DNA of 64,000 nucleotides from Mimachlamys varia (lineage: Eukaryota > Mollusca > Bivalvia > Pectinida > Pectinidae), in assembly GCA_947623455.1 (NCBI GenBank), contig OX392533.1:32424229-32488228 (forward strand), in the 5' to 3' direction. Shown here one piece after another: positions 46,761-56,492 of the stretch (positions are counted from its first letter, which is position 1; each line of letters opens with the position of its first letter). The position numbers were made by a program, and so were the translations under genes. The notes beneath the pieces were generated by a model, which saw only the letters and a list, made by a program, of their open reading frames with translations, made no database searches and was not told where the DNA came from.

Positions 46761-46927
46761 TACAGATTCTTGTTTTTGAGTTTACTTGTTTATGTGTTGA
46801 CTTGTTGTGATGACAATGATGACTCGGTTTTCTTTTTGAGGATTGATGCTTACTTGGATGCGACCAAGATTTACATGGCGGGTGTTGTCGATGAATCAGA
46901 AGACGCTTACTCTTCCGGAACACCTGG
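46761..46927 (+). repeat. Coding-like dispersed repeat, inverted partner at 61,735-61,905
   Basis: The frame reads LTCCDDNDDSVFFLRIDAYL, then MAGVVDESEDAYSSGT. On the minus strand at 61,735-61,905 the same stretch reads FTCCDDYDDSVLILRIDAYL, then MAGVVDEAEDAYSSGT. Several third-position differences are silent. The similarity begins and ends abruptly, so it is an interspersed copy of something that once coded. Family not recognised. Confidence 0.65.
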
Positions 46928-47054
46928 GCATGTATTCATGAAACCGATCTCATGCTCAAACTCACGTTTTGTGCTCAAGATTTCTGTCTTGTACTCACCG
47001 ATTTCGTTCTCATGCTCCAGTCGTATTCCTGAGTATGCTCTTATCCAGAGCATC

Positions 47055-47480
47055 ATGGCGGCCGGCAGGATGATCAACAGAGAGATACGGGAACATGTTA
47101 TTCCGAGGCCAAGAGTTTTTTTTGACCGGCAAAATCCTCTGGAAACCATTCAGAGGGTGACAATTTCAGAAGATAACGATTCTGTCCAGCAACTAGCATG
47201 TTTATAGTTAATAGAATCTATCCTGATATTGCTAATGGGACACGGCGCAGTTTTTCACTCCCCCCTTTACTGCAGGTACTCATTACACTTAGGTTTCTGG
47301 AAACAGGTGCCTTCCAGCAGTTGGTTGGCGATTCTATTGAAGTTTCTCAACCAACTTGAGCTATCTGTCGAGTGGTCCGGCGAGTAACTCTGGCAATCGC
47401 TGGTATGATAGGCCAATTCATATCGTTTCCAACAGGAGCAGACGCAAGGCAGACTGAGCAAGAGTTTGGGGCAATTGCAG
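47055..47480 (+). pseudogene. PIF/Harbinger-type transposase N-terminal fragment
   Basis: It starts ATGGCGGCCGG. The protein-like segments are INREIREHVIPRPRVFFDRQ then NPLET (frame 1), and after a one-base shift near 47,150 RFCPATSMFIVNRIYPDIAN, GTRRSFSLPPLLQVLITLRF, LETGAFQQLVGDS, VVRRVTLAIAGMIGQFISFP, ADARQTEQEFGAIAG. The order RxNPLE, then RRSFSLPPLLQVLxxLRFLxTGxFQ, then VxRVVxRV, FxxIAG is characteristic of Harbinger transposases and HARBI1 (established knowledge). The lesions are one frameshift, a TAA in place of a Tyr codon near 47,180, and a TGA near 47,358. GCAG|GTAATT at 47,480 may be the original splice donor. The catalytic DDE half is absent. Confidence 0.8.
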
Positions 47481-47675
47481 GTAATTTTATACACTGGAAA
47501 TATCATTTTAACCAATCGTACAGAAAGAAAGTAAGAAACACGGGTACTCCTTCGAAACAAATGTGCATCTGAACTTTTAACGATGGCGGCGGAAGTGACG
47601 TCACATGACGTGTATGTTGTACTAATCTCCAAAAAATAGCGACTAACAACAACAAGCACATGTACAGTCTATTAA

Positions 47676-47775
47676 CCCATAGAGTGCCACAGAGCCTTTA
47701 TATACATGTAGGCTCTATGCTACTACCGTTAAGTGCCAGAGAGCCTATTTGTAGGCTCTCCGAAATCCGGCAGTA
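47676..47775. repeat. Subterminal repeats of piggyBac 1
   Basis: The AGTGCCACAGAGCC and AGTGCCAGAGAGCC copies are 70 bp apart, each followed by an inverted GTAGGCTCT, forming two small hairpins next to the terminus. Transposase-binding sites are the likely function (inference). Confidence 0.75.
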
Positions 47776-48989
47776 CAACAATAGCAATGACGTCATCAAC
47801 TATTAAATGACGTCACAGACGGCGTTTCCGTATTTCAGCAGATCGGACGAAATAATGGCAGCTCGATTGTTTGCTCCGTGGTTTCGACCGTATCCTCCAG
47901 AGAACCATGACTTTATACAGCCATGCTTGGAACCTCCAGGACCAACCAATATGCCACCTAGGAATTCGCCTCCAATCGCATATTTCTTGCTTTTCTTTTC
48001 CGTCAATCTATTACGGAAATGCGTCTTGGAAACAAATAGGTAAAAATTGCAAAAAATATAATACAATATTCGCATACTATTAGATCTACACATATAACCT
48101 CCAGGTTTAAAGTTTCTAAGTTGTTTTGGTAGCAAGAAATACTCAACATAATATATGTACTGTATGTTTTTGAGTAGTTCATTGTACAGTGATGTGCCAA
48201 AAGTCGCTCTCTTTTTTTCTTTTGCTAACGCTACCACAATATTATTGGTAAGCTTACTGTTCAATTTTGACAGTTTTTCAGTGATATCTTTAAATTACAA
48301 TATGGTATCCGGAATTTTTTTTTTTATATATTTGACAAAGACTACGTTTGTTGGTTCGTCATCGTGTACATTTATAGTTATAGTTGTTTCAGAAAAGAAA
48401 TTATTTGCTGGTAGCGCTGATAAACATCTAATGTGTTAACCTGATAACGGAAAACGCTAACATTTTACTTTTAAGAACTTCGACCATTTTCTGACCGTGT
48501 ACTGTACTGTACCAAATGGGGAAGCGTACAATGTTCACTGAAATTTATCTTGTATATTGTATACATGTATCAACGACTTTTTTCAGTAAAATGTTGGAAA
48601 CGTAAAGAAAAAACAGAACAGGCAGTAAAGGAAAAAAGTGGAAAACTTTTGTCACGTCACTGTAGCTAATAATATTACAAAATGTAAACGGCCCAAATGA
48701 AGCTTTCACATGCATAAATGTCTAACATACGTAATGAACTGTCCATTACTCTATATCCATCTTCTACCCCTACCCCACCTATCTCTGCTCTAGATGTACC
48801 CCCTCTCCAATCCCATTGCACTCCCGCCGTCAGTCCTTCTCCTCTCCCACGGATGTCCAGTGTTTATATTAAATTTAAAGTTATAAAAGGTTTTCTTCAT
48901 TTAAAAGAAAGGTTATATTTCTAGGAAACAAAGTTATTTTTAATGTAAAAATTTACAAGTAGGTAATAACAATTAAAACATACAAATGT

Positions 48990-49600
48990 AATAGAACACG
49001 AAAAAACTCATTCCTACCGAGTGCTCCGACCCGGGGTCCCATCATTGTCGGAAACCCACGGTACACTTCTCTGACGTTTGCATCCCGTGGGCCAGAGTCT
49101 GTATAAACCTTCGTTTCCCCGAATAGAAGTTTATTCGGAGATTTCAACCAATCAGAATGGTCGTTTCTCGTGACACTCTATCAGATGATTTTACCGTGAC
49201 CACGACCAGCATATTTTTGTAGGCATGACGCCGATGTCAATCGCCGTATAGCAGGACATTATATATTTTAATCACAATCTACACAATTATAACACAATCG
49301 AAAGGTTTTGTTGACAGGCGGTGCTACAAATGAAACGGGATACCCCGGCTTGATGTCCCGGCTGTATGTAGTCACGGATGAAACCATCGATACGATTGGC
49401 TACTATTTTAGTACGAAAACGACACTTTCTTATCCATTTAGCCCACGGGATGCAAACGTCAGAGAAGTGTACCGTGGGTTTCCGACGATGGGGTCCCATG
49501 TATGATGGTGTAAGTCCACGGCTCTACCAACTGAGTCAAACAAGAATGCTCCGTCAGCTGAGTGACAGAAACCATATTTCTTCCATCGACACGTTCTTTT
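48990..49600 (-). mobile_element. tRNA-derived SINE interrupted by a MITE
   Basis: The minus-strand halves are 49,500-49,600 (TGACTCAGTTGGTAGAGCCG, box A) and 48,990-49,042 (GGGACCCCGGGTCGGAGCAC, box-B region). Removing 49,043-49,490 and one copy of the 9-bp duplication restores a continuous tRNA-like head. The same head is intact at 52,735-52,890. Outer limits are approximate. Confidence 0.7.
49043..49490. mobile_element. 448-bp MULE-like MITE, CATCGTCGG family, 9-bp duplication
   Basis: The inverted termini of about 50 bp start CATTGTCGGAAACCCACGG on the left and CATCGTCGGAAACCCACGG on the right (minus strand). Both continue through TACACTTCTCTGACGTTTGC and ATCCCGTGGGC. The identical 9-mer GGGTCCCAT flanks it (49,034-49,042 and 49,491-49,499). 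The 400-bp interior has no open frame. It is the longer sibling of 21,064-21,152. Confidence 0.92.
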
Positions 49601-49734
49601 TACATTACTAATTTCTTGAGATTTCTTAGATCTCTACCCGTGTCAGCTGTCTCATGAATACCATTTACCCATGGGATTTCGTTGGGTGCTAGTAAACATG
49701 TAATAAAGCAGGGAGAAACAAAAATATGTCGAGG

Positions 49735-49800
49735 GCGCCGACGGGAATCGAACCCGGTCTCTGGCTAAAAGCTTGAAATATTGACCAAACTGAGACCGTA
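49735..49800 (-). repeat. tRNA-like fragment
   Basis: The minus strand has GGTCTCAGTTTGGTCAA, then AGAGACCGGGTTCGATTCCC and GTCGGCGCCC: a box B with a preserved T-arm and a poorly paired remainder. It is more likely a SINE piece or tRNA pseudogene than a working tRNA gene; no clover-leaf forms. Confidence 0.55.
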
Positions 49801-51368
49801 TTAAACAATATGGTTAGCGCCATTTACGCAAGCAAATATCGCGAAATGAAATGTATAGTTAACCGTACAGCGTACAATACGATGTACATATATATGGCGT
49901 ATGTAAGATGTAACATTAGCTTGCCGTCTAATCCCTATTCACTACGAATTACGTGTACTTTATTGCTGTTACAACTGAATGAAAATATTGTTGACACTAG
50001 ATGTGTACAAATTATACACAAAGTAGAAAAAAAACCCCAAAAACGTGACAACCCCACCCCACCCTGTCCCCAACTACACGACCTGTACCTTTTCATCTTT
50101 TGCAAGCCGACTGTTAGTTTCTGATTCTGTTTCTCTGATTCTTGATTACTTGTGACGGGATAGTTCGGTTTGTTTCATAGATATGCCCGGACTTCTCTGC
50201 GAGCAGCTGCAGCAACACTTGGACCACACACATGGTATCCTGTATCACTTACTGAATTCAAAGCTTTTCTGGGTATAGTGATCAACATGGGAATGCTTAA
50301 GAAGCCATCTATACATTCCTACTGGTCGAGGAAAAAGAGTCAAGTAACACCATGGTTTCGGTCAGTTATGGCCAGAAACCGTTTTCAAAACATTCTGAAA
50401 TATTTCCATACAGTCGACAATGCAAAATGTTTTCAAACGACACTACAAACCATCTCAGAGTCTTTAGCAAATACAAAAAACAGAACAGAAATAACTCAGT
50501 ATATCCCTTCAAAGCACTGCAAATTCGGGGCAAAAGTTTGGATGTTGGTGGAATCTGTAACAGGATATATTATCCATATGACGGTATACAGAGGTCGGAG
50601 GTATGCCCCGTTCCTGCTGGACAAACACAGGGGTCTAATGTTGTATTTTCGCGCTTGGAAGCGGCAGAGTTGTTAAACAAGGGATACCATTTAGTTACTG
50701 ACAGGTTTTTTTTCATCCATGGATCTAGCAAAAAGACTTTTTCAGTCTGGGACAAATTTTTCAGGAACTTTACGTGCTAATAGCAGTGATCAACCCAACA
50801 CCATTAGAACACCAAACATCAACGCCGGTCAATCTGTTTACATGAGACAAAGAAATATACTACTATGTGCATATAGAAAACGCCAAAACAGGAAAGCCGT
50901 CCGTCTTGTGTCTTGCATGGCAGCAAAGGATGGAAGACGGAAACCCGACATTGTTTGGGCGCTGATGACTTAAACAATAAGCTGACTCTAACGTATGACG
51001 ACAACCGCAAAACCCGTAAGCTCAAGCTCTTGAAAAAAATAGTATTTAACATTATTCATAGAATTTTGTTAAATGCATATATTTGTTACTCCCAAAACAC
51101 AGACCAGAACATAACGTTGAACAGGACGGCATTCATCCAAGCTGTAGTGGATAGCCCATGTACCGATCAACTGGCTAACAGGGGGACCGAACGACAACCG
51201 GGACGATGTCATTTAATCAATCTAAGACCGCACCAGCAAAAGGAATGTGTCGTGTGTTCACGTATCAGGGGCAACGGGAGGCGCCATGCGAGTACAGCAT
51301 GTTCAAGGTGTTTGCGTGGACTTCATGCATTGTGCCTTGCAAGACACAGGTGCCGCCGTGAAGACTGA

Positions 51369-51781
51369 ATAAATATATAGTCATTACATATTATGACTAC
51401 ATTTACTAAACTTGAACATTATTTCTGGTTTTCTGTTCGGGCAAATTGGTACAGGTTAAGCGAAGATTTCACGTCGTTTACAGCATTACTTCCATTTTGT
51501 GGCTTAATAATATATATTATCAAAATTATGAAATTAATACATGACAGTAAATGTTACGAACACTTTTTATTGGTTGTGTACGGTTACATTTACCGATGTA
51601 CAACGTTAAAAAAATCCAAAATCCAACAGATTTTCATTCTGGCCACGCCAGATTGACATAATGCCGTAACGTCATCGTTTGACCCATTGTTCAATTGTTC
51701 TACGTCATATATTTTCAAATCGCATTTTGACCGGAATTTGGCTTGGCACTCGCTAAGGAGATCACTGTGGCACTCAAAGGG
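51369..51781. other. 3' part of piggyBac 1, non-coding
   Basis: AT-rich sequence between the transposase stop and the right terminus, with ACGTCATCG/ACGTCAT-type subterminal motifs near 51,670-51,710. Confidence 0.6.
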
Positions 51782-51900
51782 TTAATAAGCCGCCAACAAG
51801 TGACTTGAAGCGACCATATATTTAATTTTCACTATAACTTCAATTTAAATCAAAGTTCAATGTAATGATACAAATATCTGCAAATTATTAATTATTTTAA
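51782..51900. repeat. 119-bp TTAA-bounded spacer H, copy 1
   Basis: It begins TTAATAAGCCGCCAACAAGT and ends ATTATTAATTATTTTAA. It sits exactly between the right end of piggyBac 1 and the left end of piggyBac 2, and recurs with two substitutions at 56,092-56,210. Both boundaries are TTAA. Confidence 0.95.
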
Positions 51901-52035
51901 CCCTTATAGTGCCGTTGGGCCGATTTTCTGGTTTCCAGAGTGCCGTTGGGCCGATTTTCTGGTTTCCAAAGTGCCTTAGGGCCGATATTCTGGTTTCTAG
52001 AGTGCCACGGGGCCGATTGGGCCGATTTCAAGGGT
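51901..52035. repeat. Subterminal ~31-bp direct repeats of piggyBac 2
   Basis: Four tandem copies of AGTGCCGTTGGGCCGATTTT followed by CTGGTTTCCAG, progressively decaying away from the terminus. The terminal inverted repeat itself is the first copy. Confidence 0.9.
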
Positions 52036-52734
52036 ATCACAATTCCAGTTTGGTTTAAATTAAAATTTGCACATATGACCGTAAATAATAGTCTCAACAC
52101 AACCGACGTCATTTTCTATGACGTCAAACATGACGTCGCCTGCGTCATATCCGTAATCCGTGCAAGATGGCAGGAATATGGATTCGGGCTTTTCCATCGG
52201 AGCCAGCAAGGAGAACCGAATTTGAACAAAGACCTGGACTAGCACATATGCCACCAAGAAACGCATCTCCAGTAATATATTTCAATCTCATGTTTACTGT
52301 TGGGTTACTCAAAGAAATCGTTCGCCAAACAAACAGGTACGCTTAGTTGAGTTTGTTCATTTTAATGAGAAAAAAGGCATGTACAACACCCTCTAGTCAA
52401 GCATTTGTATACATATCATGTACTCTAGGTCTAATTGTATACATCCCTCACTTCCTGTACAGACCAGTACATACTACAGTATATTTATACATGTATCATA
52501 ATCGATTTATATTAAGGGTCGTTCGGTAAGGTGACATATACTCCCGTTGTCACTGTAAGGTATAATAATATAGTCATGAATCTACAAGTCATGCCAGCAA
52601 AACCAAAAAAAGGCCATACAAATAAAGGAAATATTATATGCATGAACAATATACAAGTCATGTCGACCCATTCCTTTACACTGTTTCCCATGTTTTCTTG
52701 AGACACTCGTTTACCATCACCGTGTGAATTTAGT

Positions 52735-52890
52735 GGGGTGTAGACAAACAGAGAATGCCCCTGCAAGGAATCGAACTCGGGTCTCCGGCGTGGTAAGACA
52801 CTGCTCTACCGACTGAGTCATAGAAGCATTCCCTGTCAGCTGAGTGATAAAGGCCGTATTTAACACTAAGTTCGTGCTAGCCACACCGAC
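52735..52890 (-). mobile_element. tRNA-derived SINE in intron 1 of piggyBac 2
   Basis: The minus strand has TGACTCAGTCGGTAGAGCAG (box A) and CCCGAGTTCGATTCCTTGCA (box B). 52,756-52,828 spans 73 nt and can partly fold like a tRNA (acceptor pairing TGCTTCT with AGGGGCA uses several wobbles; the T-stem is poor), so it is a SINE head rather than a gene. It is the same family and orientation as the SINE in the equivalent intron of element 1. Confidence 0.72.
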
Positions 52891-53802
52891 CCTGTCCTTT
52901 TACATATTTTGTTAATTTATTTACATAAAATAAACATTACCTTTACTTGACTGTGTTACAAACACAAAGACAAACGCCGTTCCTTGATAACATATCTAAT
53001 ATCAATCACATGCTATATATTTTACCGTTACATTTGTATAAGCATTGGAATTCAGAAAAAAGTAGCTCGATTTTATGATTCTGATAACAGACTTATATAA
53101 ATTTGACATCTAACTGTCAACTGCCTAATCCGGGCTTCAGACCAATGACACAATATCAGGCTTAAGTGTTTGCTTAGTCAATCAAAGTCAGAGGAAACAC
53201 GGAATGAACTGTAAAGAAGAAGATATTTTAATGAACATTAGGTGCGCAAGCGTCATTGATCAATGCTATTTCATTGCTAATACAATTTAGTAATTGTACT
53301 TGGGGTTATACATATGCTCATTTAAAAAGAAAATTATTGTTATCCTTTCTAGATACGCTCGAAATCATTTGGTAACTTATGGGAATACCTTAGGAAGGCA
53401 TTCGCGTTCACAAACATGGAAACCTCTTCGAATACAGGATCTACGAACCTTCCTTGCCATTTTTTTCAACATGTGTCTCCTTAAGAAGTTGTCCATCGCG
53501 GAATATTGGAACACGTTGCTACCGAGTCAAGCATCTGTCTGGTTCAGGAAGGTCATGTCCAGGAACAGATTACAAAACATAATGAAATTTCTTCATGTAG
53601 CGGATTTTCAAAGGATGGTTCCAAGACAGGTGATTGAAATCATATATATATATACAGGATATATATAATTATATAGCTATGGTGCACCGACCGATTTCGA
53701 ACTCATAATCTACAATATATGTTACTCATAACTATTTATTCAAAAGTTTGCATTTTTACATAGTGATATGAAGGAGTTTGAAGTCCGGTCCATGCACGAG
53801 TA

Positions 53803-53830
53803 CATATATATATATATATATATATATATC
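53803..53830. repeat. (TA)n microsatellite
   Basis: About 12 TA dinucleotides in the second intron of the piggyBac 2 transposase. Confidence 0.9.
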
Positions 53831-55380
53831 ATTTTTTAATGGAAAATAACTTTACGTCCAATTCAAAATACGGTAGCTTCAACGCAACCTAAAACTGTTC
53901 TTTTACATTTTGAATTTTGAATTTAGGCCTAGATATATTTATAGTATTTCCATGCAATGAAACCTGATACAGTTCATTATGCTTAAAATTTCAACAACAC
54001 TTATTTTCAATTATTTTCAATTTCAGCACCTAGCTTATGATCCCGCCTCTAGATTCCGGCCCTTACTATCCGTCATCAATAGGCAGTTTAGGCGCTTTTT
54101 GGTCCCCAAAAGAGAACTTTGTGTTGATGAAACTTTAGTTGGGAGTAGAGGTCACAGTGTCATGAGACAATATATTCCATCAAAGGCATCAAAATATGGA
54201 GTCAAGTTTTGGATGTTATGCGAGGTCGCCACCGGTTATATATTACAAATGTTTGTGTACAGGGGAGAGGAGTTTGACCCTACGCCAAGAGGTCAACTTC
54301 AAGGCACCAATGTAGTGTACGACTTGTTACATGCATCAGAACTTCTGAACAAGGGATACCACATGTTCTGCGATAGTTTTTTTTTGTTCGATCAATCTTG
54401 GAAATGCACTTCTAAGATGTAGAACATATCTTACAGGTACATGTAGCTTTAATTAAATATTTCCCAGGAGACTTGAATTACAAGTGTTGACTTTATAAAC
54501 GTCGGCCATTGACTCGACGGTTTAAACTCAAATGTAATTAATTTAAATTGTCCTTATAGAAGTTAAAATTTCCTTTCAGACTAACCTTTGATATAGATAA
54601 TTTTACATAAGGATAAATTAAGAGTTTAATCAGTAAAATCTTAACTGATACATATGTATATAACAGCAGAAATGAAATGCAACAACTGTATATATATACA
54701 TTGGACATATAATATATTTAAGCTAAGAACATTTAATTTATTTTCAAGGAACTCTAAGGAAAAACAGACCAATGCCATTGTCTATACGGAACGGAAATCC
54801 TGACCCGGAACATCCCGTCTATATGAGAAAGGGTCAAATGTTATGTCTGGTCTGTAGAGATAATGAAGACAAGAAGCCAACTAGATTATTGAGTACAATT
54901 TTACCAGCTCAGCAACTACCCACTGGAAGACCGCGTATAGTCCAAAATTACAATAAGTACATGGGGGCTGTAGATCTTGGTGATGCTCTTACGAGTGCGT
55001 ATTGTCATCAGAGAAAAAGCCAAAAGGTGTGGAAGAAAATTGTGCTCAATATTTTCCACAGAATGATGCTAAATGCGTATATTTAATATTCTCAAAACAC
55101 ATCCGACAATCCTGTAATGTCACGACTTAAATTCATTCAGCATGTTGTGAAATTACTTGCTGATTTGGATGTACCGCCGAGAAACCCACGCCAACGTCCA
55201 AGACAGAGACTGAATGTACATGTTCTTCCAGGCCGCAAAGAAAAGGATTGCTGTGTTTATTCGACACGTGGTTTGGGACCGGGGGGTGTCAGACGGCGAA
55301 CCAGGACAATTTGTTCGTTATGCAAACGAGGAGTGCATAGGCACTGTCTCAACCGACATGTGATATGCGTGGAACAATAA

Positions 55381-56091
55381 AGCTGGTGATATTTTATACT
55401 GTTATTCTGCCTTTGGTGTGAGTACATGTGGTGTGTAATACGGAAATATATATTCAAACTTATTACTAGCAAATACATATAGAAAAGGTTCGCTATCACA
55501 TGTATCGCATGCTGGATTATTATTTCTACTCTGTTACTTATTATTGAAACTGATATTAATTATATTCAAAACAGATTTAGTCGTTTAAAATATGTATGTT
55601 CTTTGTAAATAAGGGTGTGTGCGTGAGGGGGGGGGGGAGGGAGGGAGAGAGCGTGTGTGTGTGTGAATCTATTAATCAATTAATAAACGACACATTTGTC
55701 CCTTCATGTATATATTATGGCATCCAATAAGATGTAAAACAATTGATTTAATTTAATTGTATTTGTGTAAGTTTATGTGTATGCATGTGCGAGCTTGCGG
55801 AATGATCAGACTATATATTGAGAAAAAATCTATGTTGTGGAACAAACTATGTTGATTGATAAATTATTAGTGTTTATAATTCCCCCGGTCGTATGTTATT
55901 AAAATATTTGAAACAATCATCAGCGCATACATAAATCACACACCTGCGACGTCAATCCCTCTACCATATCGTACGTCAATTTTTGCTACGTTGTTTCCCT
56001 CGGCCGGTTTGCTGACGTCGCGTCATCAATTGTTGGCGTCATCAATTGTAACGTCATATTTGGCAAATTCAAATATTCGGCAGTGAAAGGG
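55381..56091. other. 3' non-coding part of piggyBac 2
   Basis: After the transposase stop the sequence is AT-rich, with a G/GT-rich low-complexity tract at 55,627-55,665. The last 120 bp carry GCGTCATCAATTGTTGGCG and GTCATCAATTGTAACGTC subterminal motifs. Confidence 0.6.
55627..55665 (+). repeat. G-rich / GT low-complexity tract
   Basis: GGGGGGGGGAGGGAGGGAGA, then GTGTGTGTGTGTG. Four or more G-runs in under 25 bp could form a G-quadruplex (inference). Confidence 0.9.
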
Positions 56092-56210
56092 TTAATAAGC
56101 CGCCAACAAGTGACTTGAAGCGACCATATATTTAATTTTCACTATAACTTCAATTTAAATCAAAGTTCAATGTTATGATACAAATATCTGCAAATTATTA
56201 ATTATATTAA
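56092..56210. repeat. 119-bp TTAA-bounded spacer H, copy 2
   Basis: Same length as 51,782-51,900 and identical except AATGTAATG/AATGTTATG and ATTATTTTAA/ATTATATTAA. It immediately follows the right terminus of piggyBac 2 and is followed by unrelated sequence (GGAAGTTGC). Confidence 0.95.
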
Positions 56211-56492
56211 GGAAGTTGCAGTTGAAAAAAGTAAAATTTTAGTAGATCTACCTTAGATCTTTCATCGAATAAACTTAACAATTCAGTGTTTTTATTTGTT
56301 TTAAAAAAAGTTTTCTTTTTCATACTAACGAGTTCAACTGATCTGTTATTTCCTCCCATTTTCTTTTTTTGGGTTAGAAAGTTTTATGGGTCCAGAACCC
56401 GTCATTGATCCATACAGTACATCCTCGTTTGAATGTACTGCTTGGATCAAAGTCGCCTCCTCAAACGCTGTCCAAGCACACTTCTTTTTTTC
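56211..56492. other. Unique spacer, nothing recognised
   Basis: AT-rich sequence between spacer H copy 2 and the next MITE. No coding signal. Confidence 0.5.

Larger units (their letters stand above)
48040..50180 (+). other. Intron 1 of piggyBac 1 transposase
   Basis: GTAAAA..TTTCATAG, phase 2, interrupting an Arg codon between ETNR and YAR. It contains a pyrimidine-rich tract (48,750-48,850), the interrupted SINE, a MULE-like MITE and a tRNA-like fragment. The homologous intron of piggyBac 2 is at the same codon. Confidence 0.8.
47855..51368 (+). pseudogene. piggyBac transposase, element 1, inactivated
   Basis: Exon 1 (47,855-48,039, MAARLFAPWF.. GPTNMPPRNSPPIAYFLLFF..) joins in phase to exon 2 from 50,181 (RYARTSLRAAAATLGPHTWY). 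An ATG at 47,807 is in the same frame. The rest is one exon: FLGIVINMGMLKKPSIHSYW, VTPWFRSVMARNRFQNILKY, ITQYIPSKHCKFGAKVWMLV, ELLNKGYHLVTDRFF, GADDLNNKLTLTYDDNRKTR, KIVFNIIHRILLNAY, and a Cys/His-rich C-terminus (CVVCSRI, CSRCLRGLHALC). The lesions are deletion of about 30 codons around 50,450 that removes the first catalytic Asp, a frameshift near 50,600, one surplus T in the T-run at 50,706-50,713, and a deletion/shift near 50,960. The second and third Asp positions survive. It is not functional. Confidence 0.88.
47676..51781 (+). mobile_element. piggyBac element 1, TTAA-bounded, 4,106 bp
   Basis: Left end CCCATAGAGTGCCACAGAGC after TTAA (47,672-47,675). Right end, read inward on the minus strand, CCCTTTGAGTGCCACAGTGA before TTAA (51,782-51,785). 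CCY termini with a TTAA target and a piggyBac transposase inside make the assignment firm. The left subterminal zone (47,676-47,775) repeats AGTGCCANAGAGCC twice, with inverted AGGCTCT copies. Its first intron carries a SINE that is itself split by a MULE-like MITE. Confidence 0.92.
52167..55380 (+). pseudogene. piggyBac transposase, element 2, near-intact with two lesions
   Basis: Four exons: 52,167-52,336, 53,353-53,629, 54,027-54,436 and 54,749-55,380, with GT..AG introns in phases 2, 0 and 1. Apart from two lesions they give one 495-residue frame, the normal family size. Landmarks: NASPVIYFNLMFTVGLL, TWKPLRIQDLRTFLAIFFNM, RKVMSRNRLQNIMKFLH, LCVDETLVGSRGH (first catalytic Asp), VMRQYIPSKASKYGVKFWML, ELLNKGYHMFCDSFF (second), NKYMGAVDLGDAL (third), IVLNIFHRMMLNAY, and a C-terminal Cys/His-rich zinc domain (CCVYS, TICSLCKRGVHRHCLNRH). 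The lesions are one surplus T in the 9-T run at 54,377-54,385 and an in-frame TAA at 55,084-55,086 where element 1 has a Cys codon. Splice sites were inferred by eye. Confidence 0.87.
51901..56091 (+). mobile_element. piggyBac element 2, TTAA-bounded, 4,191 bp
   Basis: Left end CCCTTATAGTGCCGTTGGGC directly after TTAA (51,897-51,900). Right end, read inward on the minus strand, CCCTTTCACTGCCGAATATT before TTAA (56,092-56,095). It has the same orientation and nearly the same length as element 1 but differs strongly in sequence. Confidence 0.92.

Noticed and set aside
47267..47659. 130-codon minus-strand frame
   Set aside because: Antisense to the Harbinger transposase fragment.
47803..48264. 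153-codon minus-strand frame
   Set aside because: Antisense to piggyBac 1 exon 1 and its intron.
52756..52828. Functional tRNA gene of 73 nt
   Set aside because: Poor T-stem and D-stem pairing, and the same sequence occurs as a dispersed SINE head at 49,500-49,600.
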